From assembly GCA_963921825.1 (NCBI GenBank), contig OY997594.1, positions 17,241,001-17,305,000 on the forward strand: a stretch of DNA of 64,000 nucleotides, given 5' to 3'. The stretch is from Erodium maritimum. Lineage: Eukaryota > Streptophyta > Magnoliopsida > Geraniales > Geraniaceae. The translations under genes were made by a program, and so were the position numbers. Below, one piece after another: positions 24,331 through 35,599 of the stretch. Position 1 is the stretch's first letter, and each line of letters opens with the position of its first letter. Below the pieces are notes generated by a model. It ran no database searches. It saw nothing but the letters and a program-made list of their open reading frames with translations, and was not told where the DNA came from.

Positions 24331-25317
24331 GTCTTTGGGAATCGTGCAGTTATCATGTGGCTTTCCATCCATTCCAACATTGTGGCTTCCCGGTGCCGCG
24401 GGAGTAAGGTCCTTTATGGTTCCAGTAATGTGTCTCCTCGGGTTGGGGGGGGGGGGGGGGGGGGATGACTCGAATTCTTGGTACCATGATGGTTATTTAC
24501 CCCAATATGCGTCGAATATAGGGAAGCACAATGCTAGGTCTTTGCGGACTAGAAGTCAACTCTCCATGGACGCAAACAGAATTCTTGACGCTATCAGTGG
24601 TGAAAGATGTTTGTAGCACGCTTTGCAAGCAACATGTTGGAGCCGGAACCACTATTTTTGAGCCCCATATATCCATCAAGTTGGTCAACTATTAAATATA
24701 CGATATAGGTGCAACAAGCGAGCGGAGGGAAGCACCCTCGCCTATCTGAATCATAGCCTTATGGTAGGTGACCTTGTGGATATCTCCTAGTCACTCACCC
24801 CAAGGTGGAGCCAGCTGTACAAGGTATGATGTCAACTCTCGACACATCGAATGGTTTTCAACAAGCTTTTAATTAATGAGGTCTTCAGAACAAACTGAGG
24901 GAGGACGCCATAAGGTGATAATCAAAGCGGGAGAATAGTCCATTTGCGTATAACAAGTACAACTGGGAAGGGTCAGTTAAGCCTCTCACCCAATAATTTA
25001 ACGAATATCCCCATAGTGGTTGTCACTCACCCGATAACGTCCGAACAATGGATGATCATGGGTCATGTTTCACCCCACCAAGTTTTCTCAAGGACGGACA
25101 AGACAAGCCTCCTACATGGTCTTTTATCAGATACTCCTAACATTATCGTCACTCCCCCGACATTATTCATCTCACGAAAAACCTTTGGATTTTTTTTACA
25201 CCTGTTTTATTTATATTCTTTCTAATTATACTCTTATTAGTTTATACATTTTTGGTTTTTCAGCTATAGTTTCAATTCTTTTGGGATTGTAACTGTTTGA
25301 CAAATTACTTTATATTT
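24331..25317. other. Unassigned repeat-like stretch with a poly-G run
   Basis: The left part is GC-rich with a 20-G run (24445-24464). The rest has only short frames on both strands. The style resembles the other retroposon bodies, but I found neither ends nor a recognised domain. Confidence 0.4.
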
Positions 25318-26790
25318 AGAGAAAATTTCAATATAATACACTGACAAACATTTATTTGTAATATAATACCCAAGACTGTTTTTTTTGCAATATAATACCT
25401 TGCCAAACATTTTTTTCAGTTTAGGACCTAACTGTTACTTTGTTGTTATTTTTCCATCCAAAGAGTGTAAAAAGTCCAAAATAGCCCTCGCTAACAATCA
25501 AATTTTCAAAAGCATGCCATTGGTTCTTCAAACCATACGATTTGCAAAATATTGAAATTATCCTTCATTTATTTACAAATTTTCCATCAAAAACATTCTT
25601 TTTAAAAATTAGATATTTTTAGTAAAATTTATAAAAATCAGATTTTATTTTTATAAATCAGTTTTTATAGGAGTATTATTGGTATTTTGGAAAAATCAAA
25701 AGGTAATTGACTATTTCCTAAGTCTCTTGTTGGTATTTAAAAAAAATTGAGGGTCATATGTTTTGCACGTGACCACTTTCCATCTAAAATTAGATGATAA
25801 AAAGAATGATAGGTACTAAACTAAAAATAAATATTTGTTGTAACAGTCCCGCTGAAAACAACAGCCTCTCTCCCCTGCACAGAAAAAAACCCTAGCAGCC
25901 CCTATCCCTCTTCTTTGATCTCTTGCCCCCGCCGGTGATGGCCGAGGCTCCGCCTCGGTTGTTACCGGCGGAGGCCAACATTTATGCTTTCTCCATTCTC
26001 TCGGGTGTTTTATTTGTTGGTCATGGATACTCGGTTCTTCGTCCGTTCGTCACATGCCTTTTTTCTCCTCCTCCAGTTTCGGCTCATTCAATCTTTTCGT
26101 GCGTTGTATTTCGTGGTTTAGGTCAGAGAGCCCATTGAGGCAGACTCAGATTTATACCCTGAGTATGGAAGGGGAGTTGTGGAAGGAGAGGCGAAATGCT
26201 CTGTGTGGGTCTTAGATTCTCCGGCGTTATTTCTCCGGATACCGGTGATCAAAGTCAGATGGAGGAATATCGAGATGATCGGCGTGGTTGGATCCCAAGA
26301 GACATGGTCATGTTTCAATTATTTTTTCTATGTTCTTTTTGTTATATTTTGGTTGGTTGTGACCTTTTCGGGCCAAATAACTGTATTTTGTTGCATATTG
26401 GTGTGCAGCAGTTGCACGTTTGTGTGGACCAATTGTACTTTGGTATGCCAGTTATGTGCCACTTATGGAATGCACTTTGTTGCACTTCTAAAGTGTGTGG
26501 TATAGTTGCTTGTTCTGGACGCATTTTGTTGCGTTGTAGGTTTTGATTAGGGGTCGGTAATATTACGGTCTAGCTTGTCAGGAGTCTGTAATATTTATCG
26601 TTGTGCTTATGCGATCAACGCTTGTAAGTTGTGAAAGATCGTTTGTATGTCTTCATCGAGTGATATATAAAATCCAACGATATTATTTTCCTCAAAAAAA
26701 ATATTTGTCAAGATGTTATATTATAAAAAAACAATCTCAAACATTATATTACAAATAAATATGTATTAGAGTATTATATTAGAAAAATTA
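25318..26790. mobile_element. Long-terminal-inverted-repeat MITE, split by a retroposon
   Basis: The left arm (from about 25325) and the complement of the right arm (ending about 26788) align for roughly 140 bp. Shared blocks are ATTTATTTGTAATATAAT, a T-run followed by (G/T)(C/A)AATATAA-like sequence, and (C/T)AGTTTAG(G/T)ACCTA. Without the nested insert the element is about 600 bp and AT-rich, with no coding capacity, Mutator-like in style. The ends are approximate and the target duplication is not resolved. Confidence 0.7.
25829..26708 (+). mobile_element. Nested poly-A retroposon (about 860 bp)
   Basis: AAATATTTGT at 25829-25838 reappears after the 3' A-tract (copy ending at 26708), splitting the surrounding MITE. 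The 5' part has CGCCGGTGATGGCCGAGG and later CGGTTGTTACCGGCGG, and the 30.1-32.6 kb element has a closely similar pair at its 5' end. The 3' terminus, ATTTTCCTC plus A's, matches that of the LINE ORF2 copy at 21.95 kb. No conserved protein is seen. It may parasitise that LINE. Confidence 0.75.
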
Positions 26791-28995
26791 ATAAATTTTA
26801 TTGAATCAAGAAGACACGGTAAAACCGTTTCTCTCTAGGGTTGCAAAAACCTCTTTCTCTCCCTCTCATTTTCTATTGCAACCGCCCTCACCTTGCGTCT
26901 TTACCACCATGACCAGCCTCCTCCATGACTATCCCTCAGCCCTCGTTGCCGGATACCATCGCCCTGGACACTAACCAGTCCCCCAACCTTTCTTCCCTGA
27001 TATGAACTTCCCCCAACCTATTTTCCTCTAGATTCAGAGAAACCCGACACCCACTCGTCTCCTGCACCTCTACGCGACCATCACACGACGTCGGGGGGTA
27101 TGTCGAGGGGCATGAAAGCCCTGGGTCGATCCCGTCCGTCTACAATAGGTCAAGCGTTGGCCTGGCCAAATCTCCGTCTACCACATGCAAAGGTCGGGCG
27201 AGCCACATTGTGACCCCGAGATGCGTCAGGGGTCTCTCCCAAACTATCTCCGACCTGCTCAACTTTGGTTGTAGCAGATTCGGTGAGGGCCCTCCTCAAA
27301 TCGCCCGACTCAACGACGGGGACGCGGTCGGTGGTACCAGACTAGGAAGATGAAGATGACGTATTGGAGATTCAGGTGGAGGCCATCCCGGCAGCCGTGG
27401 ATGGTCAGTAATGCTTTTCTTTTGCATGGAAGGTCGCGGGTACGTGACGTCTCAACCAGAACGCATCATGTGGGCTCATGCTCCAATACTAGAAGGTCGA
27501 CAGCCTGCAGATCGAATACCTAACCAAGGACATGATGGCCTTCCACTTTCCGTCACGGGAAACCATGGAGAATATTCTCCACCAGGAGCCCTGGAGCTTC
27601 AAGGGTTATCTGGTGATGTTGGTTTCGCTCTTGGCATGCATGCAACTCGATGACATCAAGTTCGGGTGTATGGAGAGTGGGGTTCGAGCGATGAATATCC
27701 CAGATGATGCCCGAAACGCCCCGTTCGTGCCCTCCTTACATCGGTCCTGGGAACTCTAGGATGATTTTCTATGGATGAGGGTTGGCCTGGATGTGGGTCA
27801 ACCGCTGACGAGACGTATTCGTCTCCGATTACCAGTTCATGCCTAAACCTCCATGGTGGGATTACAACGGCTACTTGGTTTCTACACTCGGTGTTGTAGA
27901 TTGACATACCGTATGATCGACTGTATGACCTATCTGCCTGGAATTGGCCGAGAGGAAATCTGGTATGATGAATCTGTTCATGTGCTAAAACAGCTAGATG
28001 TGGATCGCCTCCTCAATACGGTTTGGAGGGCCCCGTAGGTGACACGGGACATATTGGTGGATGATCTGTTGACCTCCCTCACCCTTGATCTGATTAGGGA
28101 TTATGTGGGAGGGTCTAGGGTAGGTACGGGTAAGGGTATTCTAGCGCCCCCTCCCCCGGGGTTTCAGGTGATGGGGGGACAGGAAGATTCCTGTTCGGAG
28201 TTTGGAAACTTGGCTAAAAATGCCTTGGAGTGGGCAATTCCTAAAAATCTAGGGGCATCCCCAGAAGGGTTAGCGGGACAGTCGGGTATTAAAAAGCCTA
28301 ACAACCTAGCTGATATCGAGGAGGGTAGGGGAAGTATCTTTCCTGATCTATTTGCAGGTGAGGTGGCCCCGAAGAAAGGAAGGACCCGTACCACCAAGCT
28401 AGGGGAGTGGGTCCCATTTGGTCGAAGGCGATGAATTCCAAGGGGAAAGGTCGAGGCGGACACCAATATACCAGGTCTGCTGGTATAAAGAAAGCTTTGG
28501 AGCTTACTAGTCCGATCTCACAAGGTCACAAGCTGCGGGTGGAGAACGAGGCTCAAGAACCACAGGTGGAGGTGTCACAATCTCCTTCAGAGCATTGAAG
28601 AGGCCCGACGGGGTGGGAGGGTTCCAACAGGGCCTATACCCACAGACCCGGAACAACCGGTGTTGGGAATACTCGGGAAAGCCGCATTCAAAGCACTTTA
28701 TTTTTCCCTGTCTTATCATGATACCTATTTTAGGTTGGGTTGTAATTTTCATTTCGTTTTTTGGATTATTTATTTTCTATTTGTCCTTCTGAAATGTTGG
28801 TAAAGGGATCTCTTGAGATAGTGTCTACGATCCAAAATAGACTATTTCTACGGGTCCATGAGAGCTGGTCTGGCTACGGTCAGGCCGGACAATAATCTGA
28901 AGTTCAGGACATTTACATCTTATTTTGTATGGTTTATTTTTCACGGTAACGCATATCCCCACTTTAGTCGTTTCCAAAAAATATTAAAAAAAGTT
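26776..28995 (+). mobile_element. LINE ORF1 element without ORF2, near full length (copy 2)
   Basis: The 5' end has a leader of the type CTAGGGTTGCAAAAACC. The coding remnant contains a DUF4283-like part (FHFPSRETMENILHQEPWSF at about 27540, then ESGVRAMNIPDDARN). A zinc-knuckle remnant (YTRCCRLTYRMIDC) and LPGIGREEIWYDE follow near 27900. The 3' part reads GLYPQTRNNRCWEYSGKP and a UTR ending GTCGTTTCC plus A's at 28980. Stops break the frame. A candidate duplication is ATATTAGAAAAATTA (26776-26790) versus ATATTAAAAAAAGTTA (28981-28996). ORF1 runs straight into the 3' UTR, as in copies 1 and 3. Confidence 0.72.
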
Positions 28996-30059
28996 ATATT
29001 TATCATTAATCTACTTTACGTTGAAAAAAATATATTTTGTTGCTTTATCGCCGAGTATTTGCCGTTTTGCTCTGTTTATGACCTATCAAGACCACTTACA
29101 GGTGGACACGTAGCGCGCGCCCACCGATTTAGTTACTTGCAGTGCCCACATCAATACTAATATTCGGGACTGGGTCCCACAGCCCAAAAGCGAAGTGAAA
29201 TGGACGTGTGAGTAAATCCCTGCCGTGCATCTAACAGAGCTATTGGATCTCCACGTGTCGGACTCTCGACACGCTGATTGTGAGTTGGCGAAAAGAAGAA
29301 TAGTTTTCTAGTGGTTGTCCTTTGCTTACTCGGAGGTGCTTCTCTTCTGGCGTATGCCACGTGTCCTCCGTAGATAAGGCTGGACCATTCTTCTCTATAT
29401 ATCCTGTTGATATTAGACATACCACAAATATTTTATATTTGATAATTTTAAAAAGAAAACTATTTTAATTTGTGTCTACATCAATTAAAAATCTCAAAAT
29501 TAAATATCATTTTTGAGTAAATACGAGAAATATTATAAATAAAAAATGTTTACACCTGACAAACACAGTAATAAGAAAATTGTAAGAACTAACAAGATAT
29601 AAAATAAAGTTGCTCTTGTAGAATCATTTGTTGTTCGGAGGGTAGTACTGCGATAGCGTCCAATGAGCACCGATACAGCAGCTCCAAACAGGGTTTCAAC
29701 GACCGAACAGACCCATTAGAGCTTTTCATAGTGGTGAACTGGATATCCCCCCAAGTTGTCAGCGTGCGCCGTCCTCCGTTGACTGATAGTGGTAGGGCTC
29801 GAAAGCGTAGGATTGCTGACCCCTGAGTTTGTTGGGGAACACCAAACCGGTTCTTGGTGGTACCGCTACCATAAATCCATTATAATTTTATATTTAATGA
29901 TAATATATCCTTATCATTCATCTACGGATTTCTTTAAGTAGGTCTGAAAAAATCATGAGATTGATGGACATTTGTTTTTGGAGAATGAAATTTTAGGATA
30001 TGGTATTTCAAAAATAAAGAAGAAATTTTAGGATATGGTCATAATTTGGATTATTTATT
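28996..30059. other. Spacer with a GC-rich, ABRE-bearing island
   Basis: From 29090 to 29410 the sequence is GC-rich with CCACGTGTCGG (near 29252) and GCCACGTGTCC (near 29356), then TATATATC, so it looks like a promoter without a gene. From 29610 to 29870 is a second GC-rich block I cannot assign. The rest is AT-rich. Confidence 0.45.
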
Positions 30060-32600
30060 ACATTGACCATAATTTTTTTTTGATCAGCGAAAGCATATGA
30101 TAAATTACCCTCTCCCGAGGAAGAAAAAGGTTACAAAAAAGGCAATCTGTCTACAGATTGCAGGCGGAAGTACTGAAAACAAAAGTAAAGCAGTAAACAT
30201 GGATGGGTACGCAGACCCAGTAGTGAAAGGGTATGCAGACCCTGAGTGATTGGGTACGCAGACCTTGAGTGGTTGGGTACGCAGACCCTGAGTGATTGGG
30301 TATGCAGACCCTGAGTGAATGTGAATGGGTACGCCGACCCTGAGTGTATGTGAATGGGTACGTCGACCCAAAGTGAAAGAGAATGGGTACGCAGACCCGT
30401 AGTGTAAGGGTACTCAGACCCTGAGTGAATGGGTACGCAGACCCGGAGTGCAAGGGTTCGTAGACCCTGAGAGAATGGGTACGCGGACCCTGAGTGAATG
30501 AGGGTACGCAGACCCAGAAGTGAATGGGCACGCAGACCCAGTGGTGCAAGGGTACGCAGACCCAAAAGTGCAAGGGTACGCAGACCCTGAAGTGTATGGG
30601 TACGCAGACCCTAAAGAGTGAAGGGGTACGCAGACCCGGGAAAGAAAAAAGACGGCTTAAAAAGGAGACTCACACCCAAATAAAGCCACCATGAAGCACA
30701 AGAAAAGGTCTCAAACCCAAAATGCCAACCAAAAAGCGCTGAAAAGCTAGCCGTCTTCCAAAGTAATCACCAAAGACTTTTACTCTAACATTGAGGAGAA
30801 AATTGTATCTCACCGGTACCCAAACTCAGCGAGTTACAAGAGACCGACACGCCGAGGACCAACGTCCATAACGGCAGAGATAAATCGGTGCAAAGTACAC
30901 CGAAACTCAAAACCCGTAAGAAGGACTTTTCGAATTCCAAGGCCTAAAGACCCAGTACAACCCGTCATAGGCCAACACCTAAAGAATGACGGGCCCCCCA
31001 ACAAGACAGGAGTACAAAGGAAAACGAAAGTAGCCTAAATCAAAGGAATCCTACTAATTTTAAAGTAAAAGCCTAAGAGAGAAGAGAAAACCAACCGCGA
31101 TGACGACCGGAGACGAAACCAGAAGCACACCGAATCCGAGCTAGGAAACGCCTCCCACGAAGGAACTGGACGACGACACTCGATAGCCACCACGAAGAAG
31201 ACCGGAAAAAAGCAAAGCAAAAAGAAGGGACGAGCCCTAAGGCCCAACAGCCGGCCCAACAGAAGCAGGTCAGGCCCACTACTCCAACCAGCCCACCAAA
31301 CCCAACGATCCTACCACTCCAACCAGCCCACCAAATCCAACGATCCTACCACTCCAACCAGCCCAGCCCACACGGCCAATCAGCCGAACTGGTGACGGGG
31401 GAAAAACACCGGCCATCGGCAACAACTTCGACGGAGCGACGTGAGCCCCAAAACCGTGCCAATCAGAGGCCAAAGAGGCCGGAGAAAGGCGTGCCACGCC
31501 GGAGGAAAGGGAGAAAGCCGAAGAACACTACGCCGAGGACGACTGGAGACGGAGCAGACCTCCGAGAACAACAAGGACAGGAGATCAACGACAACCGAAC
31601 TAGGAGCAATGAGCCCGAGAAGGGTCCCGAACCACCCCCACGACTGAAGTAGATCAAAACCGACCCAACCCGGCTGGATCCACCCGAACCGAGTCTGACC
31701 CGAGGCTGACCCAACCCAGAAGCTGATCCAGACCCAACCCAGAAACTAATCCAGACCCAAACCCGCCAAGCCCAACCTGCTACAACAGCCAGGCCTAACC
31801 CGCTACAGGCTGGCCCGACCCGGAACCGTCTGCCCAGGCCCAGAGCAATCCAGTGAGCCCAACCCAAAACCCGCTCCGAAATGGCCCGACCCGCGCACGC
31901 TGTAACCTACCCGGAAACAAAGGTGGTTGAACCCGCCGCACCTGCCCACCGCTCGCGCTGACCAGAAACAAAAGTCCACCGGAGCAAACGGAGACGACGA
32001 AGCTCGACAAGGAAGCTCCTCTAATCAGCAGCACCACGGACGAGGACAGCCCGAGCACCCCAAGCCCGAGCTCCGGCTAGTCCCACCAGTAGACGATAGA
32101 TCTGAGTAGAGAGGTCCCAGATCCGGCGAACCTGCTCGACACCGTCGACTGTGCAGATCCAACGAGCCTGGGCCACCAGTGTCGTGAGGAGAGAAGCCAG
32201 AAGCGAAGAACCGACGACAACCTCCAATACCTCAGCCAAGGCTTCACCGGGGAAGAAGCTGCAAGAAGTTGGGACCCTGAGTGAGGAACAAATTTAGATG
32301 GCGATGACGACTGGGTAGCTTCTACTCTGGTGCTGATGGGGTTAACTTTCAGAACCTGTGAAAAAGGAGGGAAGAAAGGTGAAGAAGAGAGGAAGGGGTA
32401 GGGAATATGAAGGAGAAGGGGAGGACTTCGCCGGTGATAACCGTGGCCGGAGCCGAGCTCATCACCGGCGGAGAGAGGCGGCTGTGAAGGAGAACTGCAG
32501 TTAGGGTTGGCTCGAATTTCAAGTCAGAGAGAAAGATTTTTAGGTTAGATTATTAGTGCACTTGTATTAGCACTAACTAAACAACATTGACCATAATTTT
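30060..32600 (-). mobile_element. Poly-A retroposon of 2.5 kb with a minisatellite
   Basis: A perfect 17-bp duplication, ACATTGACCATAATTTT, lies at 30060-30076 and 32584-32600. The left copy runs into a T-tract, so the element is on the minus strand with poly-A at the left. Its 3' end reads GCTTTCGCTGATC plus A's. The 5' end on the right carries CGCCGGTGATGAGC and GTTATCACCGGCG, similar to the 25.84-kb retroposon. Inside are 17 copies of a short repeat, then GC-rich sequence with long but low-complexity frames. I found no conserved domain. Confidence 0.9.
30196..30645. repeat. Minisatellite, 17 copies of a GGGTACGCAGACCC core
   Basis: Units are about 21-33 bp with the core GGGTACGCAGACCC separated by short AGTGAAT-like linkers. 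The units carry no stop in any minus-strand frame, so three overlapping frames stay open (30105-30573). These are artefacts of the repeat, not genes. Confidence 0.95.
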
Positions 32601-32606
32601 AGATGA

Positions 32607-32804
32607 CATCTATGCAAGGTTCTAAAAATCGTTAAGCGCTAGTCGGACGATGGGGGTAATTTAGGGATTGATCGGGGATTAAACGGAGATTGATCGAAGA
32701 TTAACTCCACTAATCGAGAATTAATTGGGTCGGTCGAAAAAAATGGGGCTTAGACGGACGCCTAGACAAAATCTAGTCAGAATTTTTAGAACACTGCATT
32801 TATG
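32607..32804. mobile_element. hAT-type MITE, 182 bp
   Basis: CAT(C/T)TATG at 32607-32614 and 32797-32804 is an 8-bp duplication with one mismatch. The ends are inverted: CAAGGTTCTAAAAAT on the left, CAGTGTTCTAAAAAT as the complement of the right. It sits only 6 bp beyond the duplication of the preceding retroposon and resembles the larger MITE at 36.4 kb. Confidence 0.85.
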
Positions 32805-33299
32805 TGTAAGTATATGTAAAGACAACGTTGGCATTTACTCGTACTTTAATTAAGGTGAGTCTCGAATTTGATATGTTCGATTTGGAACAATCATCACATC
32901 ACTAATCCCAATTAAAGGACACATAATTATACCCAAAATGATCCAATTTTAGCCATCAAATAAAATGACAAAAACAAAACAGTATTTCACTGTATTACGG
33001 TTTAATGTCCTGCTGTCCAAACATGTTTTTGATGTTTCCTTCACCAAATCTCAGACTGTATATATAACTTTTATTACCCTTTTTTCATCATTCAACAAAC
33101 AAAAACATTGAAGTGATTCTTTGGCACATTAGTATGACTATATTTTAGTATTTGATCGTTCACATTTTTAAAAATAACATAAATTCAATCGTTTTGTTTG
33201 TTTAAAAAATAACCGTTTGTACCATGTTCTTCCTAGATTGTGGTCGGTGCAACAGTTTCAATAGTTTTTAAAAGTTGAATATTTCGAAAATTACTCTTA
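32805..33299. other. AT-rich spacer
   Basis: I see no gene or transposon ends between the small hAT MITE and the Harbinger element. Confidence 0.5.
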
Positions 33300-33606
33300 T
33301 AAGAGCATGTACATCAAGAAGATCAACTTATAAGGATCATGATGCGAGAATCATATAACGATTAGGATGATTTGTGATGCAAACCCTTAAAACTGAGAGA
33401 GTTCCACATTAAGAAGATCATATATGAGGATCATGATTTACAGAAATGCTGAGTAAATACTGACTGGATAATTAATTATGCTTTTGTTAAATTTATTAAA
33501 TTCGTATTTAAAACACTAAATACTAAATAAATTTGGTAAAAAATTGATAAAATTAATTGATAAATTAATTAACTAAAATACAAAACTAATTAATAAATAT
33601 AATTAA

Positions 33607-35080
33607 TCAAATAAAATGGATAATTAAACTTGAAATTTCATTACTCCCCAAATAGTACATCAAACTACAATGCTTTTGGTACATCAAATCTATTAACTCA
33701 TCTCCCTCATCGTCGTCGTATGAGCCTTGGTAAGTCGCTCCAAACCGACCCCATATGTGCTCAATAAGGTTATGTTGGAGTTGTCGATGAGTCTCATCAT
33801 TTGTGACGTTGATTCGAGTATGCAACCGTTTTCGGTAGGGCAAGGGCCCTCCTTGATGTCATCGTTGAGGTGGTGTCCAACCTGGTATTTCCGGAGGGGC
33901 TCGAAATACAATTCGTCATCCCTCGCTTCGTACTAGTCGCGTTCATCCTCCACAATCTTGTTGTTTAGAATGATACAAGCATGCATCATATCAACCAAAG
34001 CCATCTTGTTCCAAACACGAGCGGGCCTTGAAATTATTTCACACCCTTCTTGGAGGACTCCAAAACCCGTTCAATATCTTTCCGAGCACCTTCTTGGATT
34101 TTAGCAAACAATTTTTTTTGCGAGTATAACGATGACGAATCGACTTCACGAACCGACTCTATGAGGGGTAAATACCATCAACTAAATAATATGAGCGGTC
34201 GTAGCGATGCACACTGATCTCGTACTCCATGGAGAGGTCACGACCATGTAAATCATCATCGAATAAATGGCTAGCGTGAAGGACGTTGATGTCGTTGTTC
34301 GAGCCAAACATCCTGAAAAACGCATGCCAAATCCATAAATCACGGGACGCTACTGCTTCCAACATAACAGTTGGATCCCTGTGGTGGTCTCCCCGACCGT
34401 AGGCGCCTTGAAATGCGCTTGGACAATTATTACACTCCTAATGCATGCAGTCAAGACTGTCAATCATATCAGAGAACCCTCGTTTGTACCCTGATTCGAG
34501 TAGTCACTGCATGTCCTCCGTAGTTGGATTTTGCTCGTATACCTCCATAAAAACCTCAATAACGGCCTTACAAAAACGTTTTACATATTTGAGTATAACA
34601 CTTACCCCGATACATAGGGTTTCGTCCAATGAATCGGTTGAGCACCCATACGCTAACATTAGTGTCGCGGTGGTGCATTTCTAGTGCGTTGATAACCCCA
34701 AGCGTCCAACACCATCCGACTTCTGGACGAAATAATCGTCATGCTCCGCTACCACATCCATAACTCGTTGAAAGAGTAGTCTGGACATACGAAATCAATG
34801 CCTGAACATATCGGGACCAAAGGTTTGGTGCTCGACGAAATAATCCTGCATTAGTCGGTTGTGGCCTTCGAGACGACCTCTGTCAATCTCTCGCCGGGAA
34901 GATTCCACACTTTCGATCCTTTGCCTCCATGCGTTGTGGCATTGCTCTCTAGATCATTCTCTCTTTCCTCCGATGAAGTCATTGCTCCTAAGCACGAAGT
35001 TCGGCTTTGACTTCCTCCCTCGTTTGAGCCTTGCCGTCAGAATTTTTATTATCGAAATAAGTGTGAAAAATTGGAGAGGA
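33607..35080 (-). pseudogene. PIF/Harbinger transposase (DDE_Tnp_4) pseudogene
   Basis: Across several frames the minus strand gives, in order, FRMSRLLFQRVMDVV (near 34800), ETLCIGVSVILKYVKRF, SDMIDSLDCMH (first catalytic Asp), MLEAVASRDLWIWHAFF, GSNNDINVLH (second Asp), YYLVDGIYP, a region with ARKDIERVL (the expected Glu), and ETHRQLQHNLIEHIWGRFG at the end. This is the order of the plant HARBI1/ALP1-like DDE nuclease, which cuts and pastes the element. Stops and frame breaks occur throughout, so it is inactive. The associated Myb-like ORF1 protein is absent from this copy; a remnant of one is in the 44-47 kb element. Confidence 0.9.
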
Positions 35081-35274
35081 AAAGTAGAGAGAATTTTAAG
35101 ATAAGTGTTATGGGTTGGATGAGTAAGGTGAGGGGTATTTATAGGTGGGGGAAAATGTTTTTTGTATTTATTTTTATTTAAAAAATAGTCGTTAAGGATC
35201 GTTGGGGGAAACGATCCGATTCTTTTTTTGCTTCAACTTGGCCACATGTCGCGTGGTCATTGGTTGGACACGAA

Positions 35275-35365
35275 CCCACGCATAGTGGCAGAGCCATATG
35301 GGGGCCAGGGAAATTTTTTGGTGTACCCCCTTACTGAAAAAACTAGCTCCGTCATTGCCCACGCA
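35275..35365. mobile_element. 75-bp hAT-type micro-MITE
   Basis: A perfect 8-bp duplication, CCCACGCA (35275-35282 and 35358-35365), flanks a 75-bp insert. Its ends are roughly inverted: TAGTGGCAGAGCCA against CAATGACGGAGCTA as complement. It lies inside the Harbinger element, so it is younger. Confidence 0.78.
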
Positions 35366-35599
35366 CCCACGAACCACAAAAGTCGTTCGTGGTTCGGACC
35401 TCGACTCGTGAATCGCGAGAACATGGTTCGTGTATTGGGTTTGCACGGTGCAAATGCTCTAAATACCCGATGCCTCCTACATTTATCTCACACTCATTCT
35501 TTTTTCACAACTCAAAAGTTACAAAACATTTCGTCCTATCCAGAGGAATGGATCGGTAAATTTTTGGAGCAACATAAAAGAAATTGAAGCAATATATCG

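Larger units (their letters stand above)
33300..35462 (-). mobile_element. PIF/Harbinger DNA transposon (2157 bp)
   Basis: A TAA target duplication (33300-33302 and 35460-35462) flanks inverted ends GAGCATGTACA (left) and GAGCATTTGCA (complement of the right). A 3-bp TWA duplication with GAGCAT-type ends is diagnostic for PIF/Harbinger. A decayed transposase lies on the minus strand. A 75-bp hAT MITE has inserted near the right end. Confidence 0.87.

Noticed and set aside
30105..30573. Three overlapping minus-strand open frames of 88-144 codons
   Set aside because: They are the translation of a stop-free minisatellite; no domain, no conserved composition.
31380..31867. Long GC-rich open frames on both strands
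   Set aside because: Low-complexity Pro/Arg or Gly/Ser/Trp translations inside the 30.1-kb retroposon; frames stay open because of base composition.
35192..35446. 84-codon minus-strand frame next to the Harbinger transposase
   Set aside because: It spans the 75-bp MITE and the transposon terminus, so it cannot be an original gene.
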